From Sutterella sp. (GTDB lineage: Bacteria > Pseudomonadota > Gammaproteobacteria > Burkholderiales > Burkholderiaceae_F), in the NCBI GenBank assembly GCA_020025965.1, contig JAHHRG010000091.1, forward strand, positions 1 to 5,194: a stretch of DNA of 5,194 nt, read 5' to 3'. The notes beneath the pieces were generated by a model, which saw only the letters and a list, made by a program, of their open reading frames with translations, was not told the DNA's origin and made no database searches. The first letter of the stretch is position 1; each line of letters begins with the position of its first letter. The translations under genes were made by a program, and so were the position numbers. This document shows positions 1 through 5,194 of this stretch, in pieces.

Positions 1-16
1 AGCTCAAGCAAACAAC

Positions 17-301
17 CTAAAGCACTAGCGTTCGCAAAGGAATCTCAACCGTACCCGAAACGGCGACTACAATTCCTGCGTCCGTGTGCAGAAGATTTTG
101 TTGCTGAGTTCGTCGAATTTCTCGACTGAGTCTTTCCAAACGATGATCGCGAATGGCTTCCGAATAATCGTGAACTCGAAACGCTTCACCGTTTTTAAGC
201 ATTGAATAGATGATGACGGCAACTTTGTGAGCAGCCCGTTTGGTTCCGCGTCCTTCCTTAAACAGTTGAAATCTGTCATAGATTCGAGCCTTCATCGGCA
301 A
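17..301 (-). pseudogene. C-terminal fragment resembling an IS110-family transposase
   Basis: An open frame of 94 codons ends in TAG. From about residue 18 (near position 250) it reads GTKRAAHKVAVIIYSMLKNG, which resembles the 'kkA-vAvArkLlviiyhML' segment near the C-terminus of IS110/IS116/IS902 transposases, followed by a Tyr/Arg-rich tail (HDYSEAIRDHRLERL) like the family's end. The N-terminal RuvC-like DEDD half and the catalytic serine region are absent. An in-frame TAG lies five codons upstream of the TTG/ATG starts, and the first 6-15 codons probably belong to the adjoining group II intron rather than to a transposase. I see no ribosome binding site. It is best read as a non-functional remnant. 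The family assignment rests on motif memory only; an unrelated short protein remains possible. Confidence 0.5.
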
Positions 302-649
302 CTGGACCGACTGCTATGCTCTCTGCTGACTTCTCACTGCAAGCTTTACTCCGCACGACCTATTGATCGTCGTCTGTGAGATCTCCCCAGGTAAGAACAC
401 GTTCTTTCCCGCCATGCATCCGCCACATTTACACCTCGGATTCCGTGTAGCTTAGAGCTTCGGTTTGTTATGAACCCTTACCCATCCTCGTATGCCTGAT
501 GTGGTTCTTGTTCATCGGATCAGCGGTTTGCCTCGGGCTTCCTTCAGATTCCGCCTCGCGACGGACACCCTTGCCTCCGGCTATGCGCTTGGTGCTACCT
601 CCTGCGCTCGGGACTTTCACCCGTTAGAACGCGCCCATGCTGGGCGCAC
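281..649 (-). mobile_element. Group II intron, 5' portion (domains I-III), truncated
   Basis: Read on the minus strand from 649, the sequence starts GTGCG, the group II 5' consensus, and continues GCGCCC-AGCAT-GGGCGC as a hairpin. Further segments match what I know of bacterial group II introns: CGGGTGAAAGTCCCG, then AAGGGTGTCCG, GGAATCTGAAGGAAGCC, TACCTGGGGAGATCT and GAGAAGTCAGCAGA, which normally leads into the start of the intron-encoded reverse transcriptase. The exon 5' of the splice site ends TTCTTG (655-650), and the intron carries its exact complement CAAGAA (510-505) where EBS1 is expected. A tentative EBS2 (ACCGC, 527-523) can pair with exon GCGGT (664-660). No reverse transcriptase/maturase, domain V or domain VI follows, so within this window the intron is a 5' fragment and cannot act alone. 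The left boundary (250-285) is uncertain. Confidence 0.82.
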
Positions 650-664
650 CAAGAAAAAGACCGC
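650..664 (-). other. Intron 5' exon target: IBS1 (650-655) and tentative IBS2 (660-664)
   Basis: On the minus strand the six bases abutting the intron GTGCG are TTCTTG, complementary over all six positions to CAAGAA at 510-505 inside the intron. GCGGT, four bases further upstream in the exon, can pair with ACCGC at 527-523, which lies just 5' of EBS1 as expected for EBS2. These pairings fix the intron 5' boundary at 649/650. IBS2 is only 5 bp and less certain. GGCGGTC followed by TTTTTC here resembles the 3' arm and T-tract of a terminator, but I do not find the matching 5' arm. Confidence 0.6.
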
Positions 665-736
665 CGTTTTTTGATCGTCAGGCTTCTTCTCGAGTCTTCG
701 CTCAAAAGCAAAATCAGGAGTTCATAAACTCGAAGC

Positions 737-1117
737 TCAAAATTCGAGCATCGACCCAAGTTCCTTGGCGTCGTCAATATAGCGACGCACATAATGACGT
801 TCGGCGTTCACTTCTTCGAGCTTCTTCCAGAGGTTTTCCGGCACGCGGTGCGAGAGTTCCTTCACGGTGTCGACACCGGCGAGTTCGAGAAGTTCGGCGT
901 AACCCGGGCCGATGCCGTGAATACGGCAAAGGTCGGCATGGTTGGCCCACTTGAGCACCAATGCATCAGGAATATCGGCTTCCTTAGCAAGCGCCTTGCG
1001 CATCGCGGGCGTACGCGTTCTTTCGAGGTATTCGTCGATATATTTGATACCGACAGCGTTCAATTTTGCAGCGTAGACATCACCTACGCCTTCCACTTTA
1101 ATAACTTTATAGGCCAT
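737..1117 (-). CDS. DUF4332-like helix-hairpin-helix protein
   Basis: This 126-residue soluble protein has two helix-hairpin-helix-like units. The first is at residues 8-24 (VEGVGDVYAAKLNAVGI) and the second at about 66-82 (IHGIGPGYAELLELAGV), each with the G-[IV]-G turn. Duplicated 'IeGIGp-ya-kL-aaGi' motifs of this kind mark the DUF4332 family, whose biochemical role is not established; by analogy with other HhH proteins it may contact DNA, but that is inference. The ATG at 1117 is preceded by AAAGGA (1129-1124) at six bases, a convincing ribosome binding site. No signal peptide or membrane segment is seen. The gene is transcribed away from the membrane-protein gene at 1513. Its 3' end is followed within 90 bp by the group II intron on the same strand, so any native terminator is short: a weak 5-bp hairpin (718-731) followed by a T-rich stretch is the only candidate. 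Confidence 0.87.
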   Translation of the reverse strand: MAYKVIKVEGVGDVYAAKLNAVGIKYIDEYLERTRTPAMRKALAKEADIPDALVLKWANHADLCRIHGIGPGYAELLELAGVDTVKELSHRVPENLWKKLEEVNAERHYVRRYIDDAKELGSMLEF

Positions 1118-1390
1118 GAGGGGTCCTTTGGTGGTTATGGCTAACTTGATAATTGAAGTTTAGTCCGATTTGTATTTTTTTTACTATCTCTTTTTGACCT
1201 ACCTAGCCTTTTTAAGCTATTTCTCAGTGAAATCCCTAACTTTCTTTAGCCTGCAAGAGAAGCCTTCACCCATTTGGTACAACATTTTTTAAGAGACAGC
1301 GCCGTTCTCCTCTTTTGAGAGCCCGTCTCCTTTAAAAATAACACTTTGAGTTTTTCATGAGAAACTAGTTTTAAATCCATTCTTTATTTT

Positions 1391-1427
1391 GACGGGCAAA
1401 AACGCTCATCTGTCAAGCGTTTTCGTC
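1391..1427. repeat. Inverted repeat / hairpin upstream of the membrane-protein gene
   Basis: AAAACGCT (1399-1406) pairs with AGCGTTTT (1416-1423) around a 9-base loop. GACG (1391-1394) pairs with CGTC (1424-1427) after a 4-base bulge, giving 12 base pairs. It lies about 85 bp before the ATG at 1513 and 40 bp before the TACAAT box. It could be an operator or an RNA structure; no T-tract supports termination on the plus strand. Confidence 0.45.
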
Positions 1428-1465
1428 CATTAACCGGACAAAGAACGAAGAAAACCCATTTCAGC

Positions 1466-1471
1466 TACAAT
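1466..1471 (+). promoter_or_regulatory. Candidate -10 box (GC-TACAAT) for the 1513 gene
   Basis: TACAAT preceded by GC lies 42 bp before the ATG at 1513. The same GCTACAAT octamer occurs in the promoter at 4183-4210. No good TTGACA-like hexamer sits 16-18 bp upstream, so this is a -10-only call that would need an activator or a weak -35. Confidence 0.35.
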
Positions 1472-1512
1472 TAAGACTTCCTCAAAACGCCACCTTTCAG
1501 GGTCTCGGAAAC

Positions 1513-1959
1513 ATGCGCACTCTCGGTCGTCTTCTCCTCATCATTCTCTCCTCGCTCGCCTTGGCCGTCACGGCCGCCATGATCGGGCTCGGCTGGGAGC
1601 GCATCCTTTTTCATACGGGTTGGGTCTCGCAAAAATTTGCCATGCCCGCCGTCATCTTGGGTCTGATTCTCATTTTCGGCTTCACGATTTCCCGCATGGG
1701 CTCTACCGCCAAAGCTGCCGGCGTGATGCTCCTGACGTCGGTTCTGGGGATTTTCTTTTTGATCGGGTTCTCATTTATCGACAACGCCTTCGAACACGCG
1801 ATGACCTATCCGATCTTGGATATCTTCCGTATGCGTACCCTGATCGTTGAAGAAGAAAACCTCAACGTCATCGCCGTATCGGGTGCCGTCGTCTATCCGA
1901 TTTTCTGGCTTCTCTTTATCTTCCCCTCAATGGCGCTTGCGCACCGTTTTAGCCGCTAA
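1513..1959 (+). CDS. Small four-helix inner-membrane protein, function unknown
   Basis: This 148-residue hydrophobic protein has four predicted transmembrane helices by eye: residues 5-27, 45-60, 68-88 and 117-142. Basic residues at the N-terminus (R2, R6), between TM2 and TM3 (R61, K67) and at the C-terminal HRFSR put both ends in the cytoplasm by the positive-inside rule. The loop between TM3 and TM4 (about 89-116) is acidic at EEEN. I do not recognise a family and see no catalytic motif. The ATG at 1513 is the first in frame after the TACAAT box; its ribosome binding site is weak (AGGG at 1499-1502 or GGAA at 1507-1510). The gene is flanked by a long intergenic region and a strong terminator, so it is probably monocistronic. 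Confidence 0.8.
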   Translation: MRTLGRLLLIILSSLALAVTAAMIGLGWERILFHTGWVSQKFAMPAVILGLILIFGFTISRMGSTAKAAGVMLLTSVLGIFFLIGFSFIDNAFEHAMTYPILDIFRMRTLIVEEENLNVIAVSGAVVYPIFWLLFIFPSMALAHRFSR

Positions 1960-1981
1960 AGACTAAGCAATCAACCGAACC

Positions 1982-2021
1982 AAGAGGAAGCTTTCATTGC
2001 AAGAGCTTCCTCTTTTCTTTT
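1982..2021 (+). terminator. Rho-independent terminator after the membrane-protein gene
   Basis: AAGAGGAAGCT (1982-1992) pairs perfectly over 11 bp with AGCTTCCTCTT (2004-2014) around an 11-base loop, followed by a T-rich run (TTCTTTT, then a further TTTTT). It lies 22 bp after the stop codon and separates this gene from ppk2. Confidence 0.88.
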
Positions 2022-2096
2022 GGTTTTTGCTAATGCGAAAAATAACAGGCTCTTGCTAAACTTCTCGTTATATCGTCTTTAATAAGGAGTCTTGTC

Positions 2097-3227
2097 ATGG
2101 GCGACAAAAAAAAGAAAAATAACCAACAGGCTACCATTGCTCAACTTCGCCGTGAATTGAGCGGCGAAATCCGCGAGCATGCCAATCTTGACGAAGCGGT
2201 TCCGATTTTCGAGTCGACGAAAGAAGCGGTCAATTATCTCCTCACCCGTCTTATCGACACGGGCTGTACCAATGCCGAGGATGCGGCGGAGCAGCTGCTG
2301 CCGGAGTTATTGAATCTGCCTTCCGAAAGTCGCCGCACGCTCATGCTCGAACTCCTGAAGCACGCGGGCTCCGAAGCCAATCTCTTTCCCAAAAAGCGCG
2401 CCGACATTTTCGAACTCACCTCCGACTTTATGAACGGCGGTTATCCCTATAAGAACCGCTATCCTGCGAAGCTTTACGAAAAGGAACTCTTTGACCTTCA
2501 GGTCGAGCTCCTCAAATTGCAGGAACATATTAAGAAGACGGGCGGCCGCATGATCATCATCTTCGAAGGTCGCGATACCGCCGGCAAAGGCGGCACCATC
2601 CGGCGCTTCGTTGAAAACCTGAATCCCCGCGGCGCGCGCATCGTCGCTTTGTCAAAGCCCTCCGACGTCGAACGCGGTCAGTGGTACTTCCAACGTTACG
2701 TGACGCAGCTCCCGAACCCGGGTGAAATCTGCTTCTTTGACCGTTCCTGGTACAACCGTGCCGTCGTGGAACCCGTGATGGGTTTCTGCCGACCGGATCA
2801 GACCGAACTCTTCTTAAAGGAAGTGCAGTATTTTGAACAGAGTTTGGTGAACCACGGCATCATTTTCGTCAAGCTCTGGCTCTCCATCTCTCAGGAAGAA
2901 CAGCTTCGCCGCTTCCACGAACGCAAGGTGAATCCCTTGAAGCATTGGAAGCTCTCGCCCGTTGACCTGGCTTCGATTGACAAGTGGGACGACTACACTG
3001 AAGCCGCCCGCCGCATGTTCCAGGCGTCCAATACGGCGGATGCGCCTTGGCTCGTTATCCGTAATGAAGACAAGCGCCGCGGACGCATCAATGCGATCCG
3101 CGCCGTCCTGAGTCAGGTCGACTATGCCAACAAGAATGAAGATCATATCGGCCATGTCGATCCCTTGATCGTCGGCCGTCCGGAAATGCTCTTCCCGGGG
3201 CTTCACCTTGAACACGTCAAGCTCTAA
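2097..3227 (+). CDS. ppk2: Polyphosphate kinase 2 (PPK2), class I
   Basis: PPK2 enzymes move phosphate between polyphosphate and nucleoside diphosphates in the cytoplasm; class I members mainly use polyphosphate to make NTP from NDP. The 376-residue product has the family's P-loop kinase core. Walker A is FEGRDTAGKGGTI (residues 156-168), and its GKGG form is typical of class I whereas class III usually has GKDG. Walker B is FFDRSWYNR (213-221) followed by EPVMGF. The lid is RRFHERKVNPLKHWKLSP (271-288). The core begins near residue 120; the first ~115 residues are a charged helical extension starting with a lysine-rich MGDKKKK, longer than in minimal single-domain enzymes. The ATG is supported by AAGGAG (2084-2089) at seven bases. 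The gene follows a terminator, so it has its own promoter, which I could not place convincingly. The 297-residue gene downstream starts 53 bp later with no terminator between. Confidence 0.96.
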   Translation: MGDKKKKNNQQATIAQLRRELSGEIREHANLDEAVPIFESTKEAVNYLLTRLIDTGCTNAEDAAEQLLPELLNLPSESRRTLMLELLKHAGSEANLFPKKRADIFELTSDFMNGGYPYKNRYPAKLYEKELFDLQVELLKLQEHIKKTGGRMIIIFEGRDTAGKGGTIRRFVENLNPRGARIVALSKPSDVERGQWYFQRYVTQLPNPGEICFFDRSWYNRAVVEPVMGFCRPDQTELFLKEVQYFEQSLVNHGIIFVKLWLSISQEEQLRRFHERKVNPLKHWKLSPVDLASIDKWDDYTEAARRMFQASNTADAPWLVIRNEDKRRGRINAIRAVLSQVDYANKNEDHIGHVDPLIVGRPEMLFPGLHLEHVKL

Positions 3228-3280
3228 ACCGAATTGACAAGGACCGCGGCATCGGATTTCCCGTCCGGTACCGTTCTTTT

Positions 3281-4174
3281 ATGCCCGCATCCAAAGTTCA
3301 CTCAAGCGACCTGCATTCGCTTAGCCCGTTGAGTTTCTCTCAAAGTCCGGAACCGAAGCCCACGTCCTCAGGCCAAAGCACGCCGGCGAAAGCCCTCTCC
3401 ATCCTCCTGCAAAAGACAGCTGCTGACGGCTATTCGCCCGATTTGGTCTTGCACGAACTGAAACGCTGGGCGAGTTTTGAGTCCGAGGGCGGAATCGGCA
3501 TTGACGAGAACGCGATCGAAGTCTTCTCCGTGCTTCCGCACCCCTTTCCGTTTACCCGCGCCTTTACTCTTTCCGCCGTGCGGGAAGCTCTTTGGGCGAT
3601 CGATCCCGCGGCGCTCAAGCGCGACCGCACGTTCGTCGACGTTCTTTATCCGCAAATTCTCAGCGAAGGTCTGACGGCGACGCGGATGAAGGTGTCGAGC
3701 ATAAAAGCCCTTTCCAGGATTGGGATAGGCATCATCGACACCAAGAGTCCATTCACGATCGGACGCAATCGTATCGAACGCTCGAGAGCTACGTATCTGA
3801 CACTCTCCTTCGCTTTACGCGGGAGTGAAGCCCGTGAAGGCATGATCGGTTTAACGAGGGATGCCGAAGCTCTCCGCGCCGCGCTCTTTAAAACCGACAG
3901 CGAGCGTTTTCTTCGGGCTCTGCAGTCCGCGGGCGAGCGACTTGCCGAAGCGGTCTCGCAGGATATTCTGATCGAACTGCTTTTCACCTTGCTCTCCATG
4001 CCTGTCGAGAAGCACCCGATCGACGAAGCCTGCGGACTTTTGGCAGACCTCAGCATTGAAATGCCGGGCGGCAAGCGACAAGTCGTCTTTATCGATTCCC
4101 TGACGCGTGCGGCGGAGTGTCTCACGATCATGCCCGGCGAGCAGCCCGCACTCCTAATCCAATGCGGTGCCTGA
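3281..4174 (+). CDS. Uncharacterised 297-residue helical protein
   Basis: I do not recognise this protein. Residues 1-36 are rich in Ser, Pro and Thr and look disordered. From about 37 to 290 it is mostly amphipathic helix, with a conserved-looking stretch around KVSSIKALSRIGIGIID (137-153) and an acidic/Leu-rich helical region at 194-260. There is no signal peptide, membrane helix, or recognisable cysteine or nucleotide-binding motif. It follows ppk2 by 53 bp and is probably read from the same transcript. The start is doubtful: ATG at 3281 has no Shine-Dalgarno sequence (CGTTCTTTT precedes it). The frame is open back to 3212 but contains no ATG, GTG or TTG. The next in-frame alternative, TTG at 3329, also lacks a site. 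The reading frame is long and its codon use matches its neighbours, so the gene is very likely real. Confidence 0.78.
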   Translation: MPASKVHSSDLHSLSPLSFSQSPEPKPTSSGQSTPAKALSILLQKTAADGYSPDLVLHELKRWASFESEGGIGIDENAIEVFSVLPHPFPFTRAFTLSAVREALWAIDPAALKRDRTFVDVLYPQILSEGLTATRMKVSSIKALSRIGIGIIDTKSPFTIGRNRIERSRATYLTLSFALRGSEAREGMIGLTRDAEALRAALFKTDSERFLRALQSAGERLAEAVSQDILIELLFTLLSMPVEKHPIDEACGLLADLSIEMPGGKRQVVFIDSLTRAAECLTIMPGEQPALLIQCGA

Positions 4175-4182
4175 TACTCTTC

Positions 4183-4210
4183 TCGACACTGAGCTCCAAA
4201 CGGCTACAAT
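4183..4210 (+). promoter_or_regulatory. Sigma-70 promoter for the CpXC gene
   Basis: TCGACA (4183-4188, five of six matches to TTGACA) is followed after 16 bp by TACAAT (4205-4210). Transcription would start near 4217, about 31 bases before the ATG at 4248. The promoter begins 9 bp after the stop codon of the preceding gene. Confidence 0.65.
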
Positions 4211-4247
4211 GTCTCACACTCAGAATAACAACAGACGGAGACAACCG

Positions 4248-4946
4248 ATGTCCGACACGACGGAAAACACAACGGAAAATACGATGCCCTGCCCACGTTG
4301 CGAAAAGACTCTCGATTTCAAAACCTACCGATATATTGAATTCGGCCGCGATGCCAATGTTAAAGACAGGATTCTCAAAGGGACACTCTTCAGTGCACGC
4401 TGCGAAGACTGCGGTGCACGCTTTTTGGCACCCTTCCCCGTCCTCGTGCACGTCCCTGCCATGAACGCCATGGTGCAGTTCTCCCCCTTGGCTGAAGGCG
4501 AAAACCTCGAAGAAAAGGTGAAGGCTTTCACCGACGGGATTGCCGAACAGGAACATCTTTTTGCGGAATTCCTGCCGGGCGTTGCGAAGAAAATGGAAAT
4601 GCCCCTGCGTTTGACCTTAACGCCCGTTGAATTTTTTGAAAAGGTCTCGGTTCTGGACGCGGGACTTGACGACCGAGTGCTTGAGATCATGAAGGTTCTG
4701 ATGCTCGAGTCTTTGGCCGAAGATCCCGATTGGTCCGACGTACGCGGATTTGTTTATAGCCGTGCCAAGGGCGAAGAAGCCTTTCTCGCCCTTGACGGCT
4801 CTCGCCGAGCGGTTGCACAGTTCCCCTTCGATCGCGAGATGTTCGATGACTTGGCCAAACAGCTCACTTTTGCCGACAATCGTCGCGTTTTGATTGACGC
4901 GCGATGGGCGCAACATGTTGTTAGCGTAAATATGTCTGCAGACTGA
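4248..4946 (+). CDS. CpXC-domain (zinc-ribbon-like) protein
   Basis: This 232-residue cytoplasmic protein has the CpXC domain at residues about 13-82. Cys-Pro-Arg-Cys (15-18) gives the family its name, then come a hydrophobic/aromatic strand (FKTYRYIEF), LKGTLFSARCEDCG with a second cysteine pair (C52, C55), and FPVLVHVPAMNAMVQFSP. The four cysteines are suited to bind one zinc ion. The remaining 150 residues are helical and acidic and I do not recognise them. The family's function is unknown; zinc binding is inferred. The frame extends back to an ATG at 4167, but ATG at 4248 is chosen because CGGAG (4236-4240) stands seven bases before it and because 4167 lies upstream of the promoter. The N-terminus carries a small tandem repeat (TTENTTENT). 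It overlaps no other gene and appears to be transcribed alone. Confidence 0.88.
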   Translation: MSDTTENTTENTMPCPRCEKTLDFKTYRYIEFGRDANVKDRILKGTLFSARCEDCGARFLAPFPVLVHVPAMNAMVQFSPLAEGENLEEKVKAFTDGIAEQEHLFAEFLPGVAKKMEMPLRLTLTPVEFFEKVSVLDAGLDDRVLEIMKVLMLESLAEDPDWSDVRGFVYSRAKGEEAFLALDGSRRAVAQFPFDREMFDDLAKQLTFADNRRVLIDARWAQHVVSVNMSAD

Positions 4947-4959
4947 TCGCTTCTCGGAT

Positions 4960-4965
4960 TACAAT
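4960..4965 (+). promoter_or_regulatory. Candidate -10 box (TACAAT) for the downstream RNA
   Basis: TACAAT, preceded by GAT, lies 14 bp after the CpXC stop codon and would start transcription near 4971. The best hexamer 17 bp upstream (TGCAGA, 4937-4942) is a poor -35. This is the third TACAAT in an expected promoter position in the window. Confidence 0.4.
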
Positions 4966-4970
4966 GATGA

Positions 4971-5107
4971 GCGTGAGGGGAGCGCTTCGGCGTTTTATCC
5001 TCGGCACACCATCATGAAACGAGGCGGAACTCAATCTCCGAGGAGGATCGTTTCGTTTTATGAATCCCCGGCCGCCGGACTCTAAGAGTTCGGCGGCCTC
5101 TTTATTT
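4971..5107 (+). ncRNA. Candidate structured small RNA or leader (about 137 nt)
   Basis: The segment between a TACAAT box and a very strong terminator has no supportable protein gene but folds well by eye. GGGGA (4977-4981) can pair with TCCCC (5065-5069) to close the structure. A 4-5 bp hairpin follows with a C(TTCG)G tetraloop (4981-4994). A long hairpin is made of GAAACGA (5016-5022) with TCGTTTC (5048-5054) and, inside a purine-rich internal loop, CGGA (5025-5028) with TCCG (5037-5040). The terminator follows immediately. CCTCGG (4999-5004) is left free in this fold and can alternatively pair with CCGAGG (5038-5043) or with CGAGG (5020-5024), so two conformations are possible. I do not match it to any RNA family I know. 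It may be an independent sRNA, a 3'-UTR-derived RNA of the CpXC gene, or a regulatory leader of a gene beyond the window. Confidence 0.5.
5070..5107 (+). terminator. Strong rho-independent terminator
   Basis: GGCCGCCGGACTC (5070-5082) pairs with GAGTTCGGCGGCC (5086-5098) over 13 bp with one G-T wobble and a TAA loop, followed by the T-rich TCTTTATTT (5099-5107). It ends transcription coming from the CpXC gene and from the candidate promoter at 4960. Confidence 0.9.
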
Positions 5108-5145
5108 CTGCGAGAATCAAACCGATGTCGGCTGTTCTGTCCCGA

Positions 5146-5185
5146 AACTCATATCGCCCCTTCCGTGAAGCCGGCGGTATGAGTT
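5146..5185. repeat. Long hairpin at the right edge
   Basis: AACTCATATCGCC (5146-5158) pairs with GGCGGTATGAGTT (5173-5185) over 13 bp including one T-G pair; inside, CTTC (5160-5163) pairs with GAAG (5167-5170). Neither side is followed by a T-tract, so it is not a typical terminator. It may be a REP-like palindrome, the terminator of a convergent gene outside the window, or part of a leader. Confidence 0.5.
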
Positions 5186-5194
5186 AGTCTCAAA

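Larger units (their letters stand above)
1118..1512. other. AT-rich intergenic region between divergent genes
   Basis: These 395 bases have no supportable ORF. They contain the ribosome binding site of the DUF4332-like gene at the left end, an imperfect hairpin at 1293-1329 (outer GAGAC/GTCTC, inner GTTCTC/GAGAGC with one G-T pair), a better hairpin at 1391-1427, and a TACAAT box at 1466-1471 ahead of the plus-strand gene. Neither hairpin is followed by a clean T-tract, so I do not call terminators. The region is the shared upstream region of two divergent genes and must hold both promoters. Confidence 0.6.

Noticed and set aside
67..279. Minus-strand ORF of 70 codons starting near the end of the intron, considered as the start of the intron-encoded reverse transcriptase
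   Set aside because: The translation shows no reverse transcriptase or maturase motif, and a different frame of the same DNA resembles a transposase.
492..674. Plus-strand ORF of 60 codons in the intron region
   Set aside because: It is the antisense reading of the group II intron's structured RNA domains; such peptides recur as false annotations opposite these introns.
637..1144. Plus-strand ORFs (637-954 and 794-1144) opposite the DUF4332-like gene
   Set aside because: They lie on the opposite strand of a gene with a recognisable helix-hairpin-helix pattern and a good ribosome binding site, and their translations look like no protein family.
1395..1416. Minus-strand TTGACA at 1416-1411 as a promoter for the DUF4332-like gene
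   Set aside because: It lies inside a palindrome, has no good -10 at 16-18 bp, and is almost 300 bp from the gene.
3234..3262. TTGACA (3234-3239) as a promoter -35 for the 3281 gene
   Set aside because: The bases 16-19 bp downstream are C-rich (TTTCCC) and give no -10 box.
3241..3280. Possible terminator between ppk2 and the 3281 gene
   Set aside because: Only 4-bp stems (CGGA/TCCG) and a TTTT run are present; this is too weak to call.
4167..4247. Upstream start (ATG at 4167) for the CpXC gene, overlapping the preceding gene
   Set aside because: It has no ribosome binding site and lies before the predicted promoter; ATG at 4248 has CGGAG at the right distance.
5041..5182. AGGAGG (5041-5046) with ATG at 5060 as the start of a 40-codon gene
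   Set aside because: The 13-base spacing is too long, the frame runs straight through the strong terminator, and the peptide has no recognisable features.

Overview
The window looks like ordinary bacterial chromosome with one decayed mobile-element patch at its left end. Gene structure (AGGAG-type ribosome binding sites, hairpin terminators, a recurring TACAAT -10 box) and moderate GC fit a proteobacterium. A betaproteobacterium of the Sutterella/Burkholderiales type is my best guess from codon flavour and promoter style, but no marker gene proves it.

Region 1 (1-736) is mobile debris on the minus strand. Positions about 281-649 are the 5' half of a bacterial group II intron: a GTGCG start, recognisable domain I-III segments, and an EBS1 that pairs perfectly with the exon bases next to the splice site. 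The reverse transcriptase ORF and domains V/VI are missing. In their place is a short ORF (17-301) resembling the C-terminus of an IS110-family transposase. The intron sits just downstream of, and in the same direction as, a minus-strand DUF4332-like gene (737-1117).

Region 2 (1118-1512) is an AT-rich intergenic stretch of about 395 bp with two hairpins and a TACAAT box. It lies between the divergent DUF4332-like gene and a small four-helix membrane protein (1513-1959), which ends at a clear rho-independent terminator.

Region 3 (2097-4946) holds three plus-strand genes. The first is a class I polyphosphate kinase 2 (ppk2) with a long N-terminal extension. The second is an unrecognised 297-residue helical protein that probably shares the ppk2 transcript. 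The third is a CpXC-domain zinc-ribbon-like protein with its own promoter at the end of the preceding gene. PPK2 links to nucleotide and polyphosphate energy metabolism; no common pathway for the three is visible.

Region 4 (4947-5194) has no protein gene. It contains a TACAAT box, a compact foldable segment (4971-5069) and a very strong terminator (5070-5107). Together these look like a small RNA or structured leader of about 137 nt, which is the best candidate here for something undescribed. A separate 13-bp hairpin (5146-5185) lies at the right edge.
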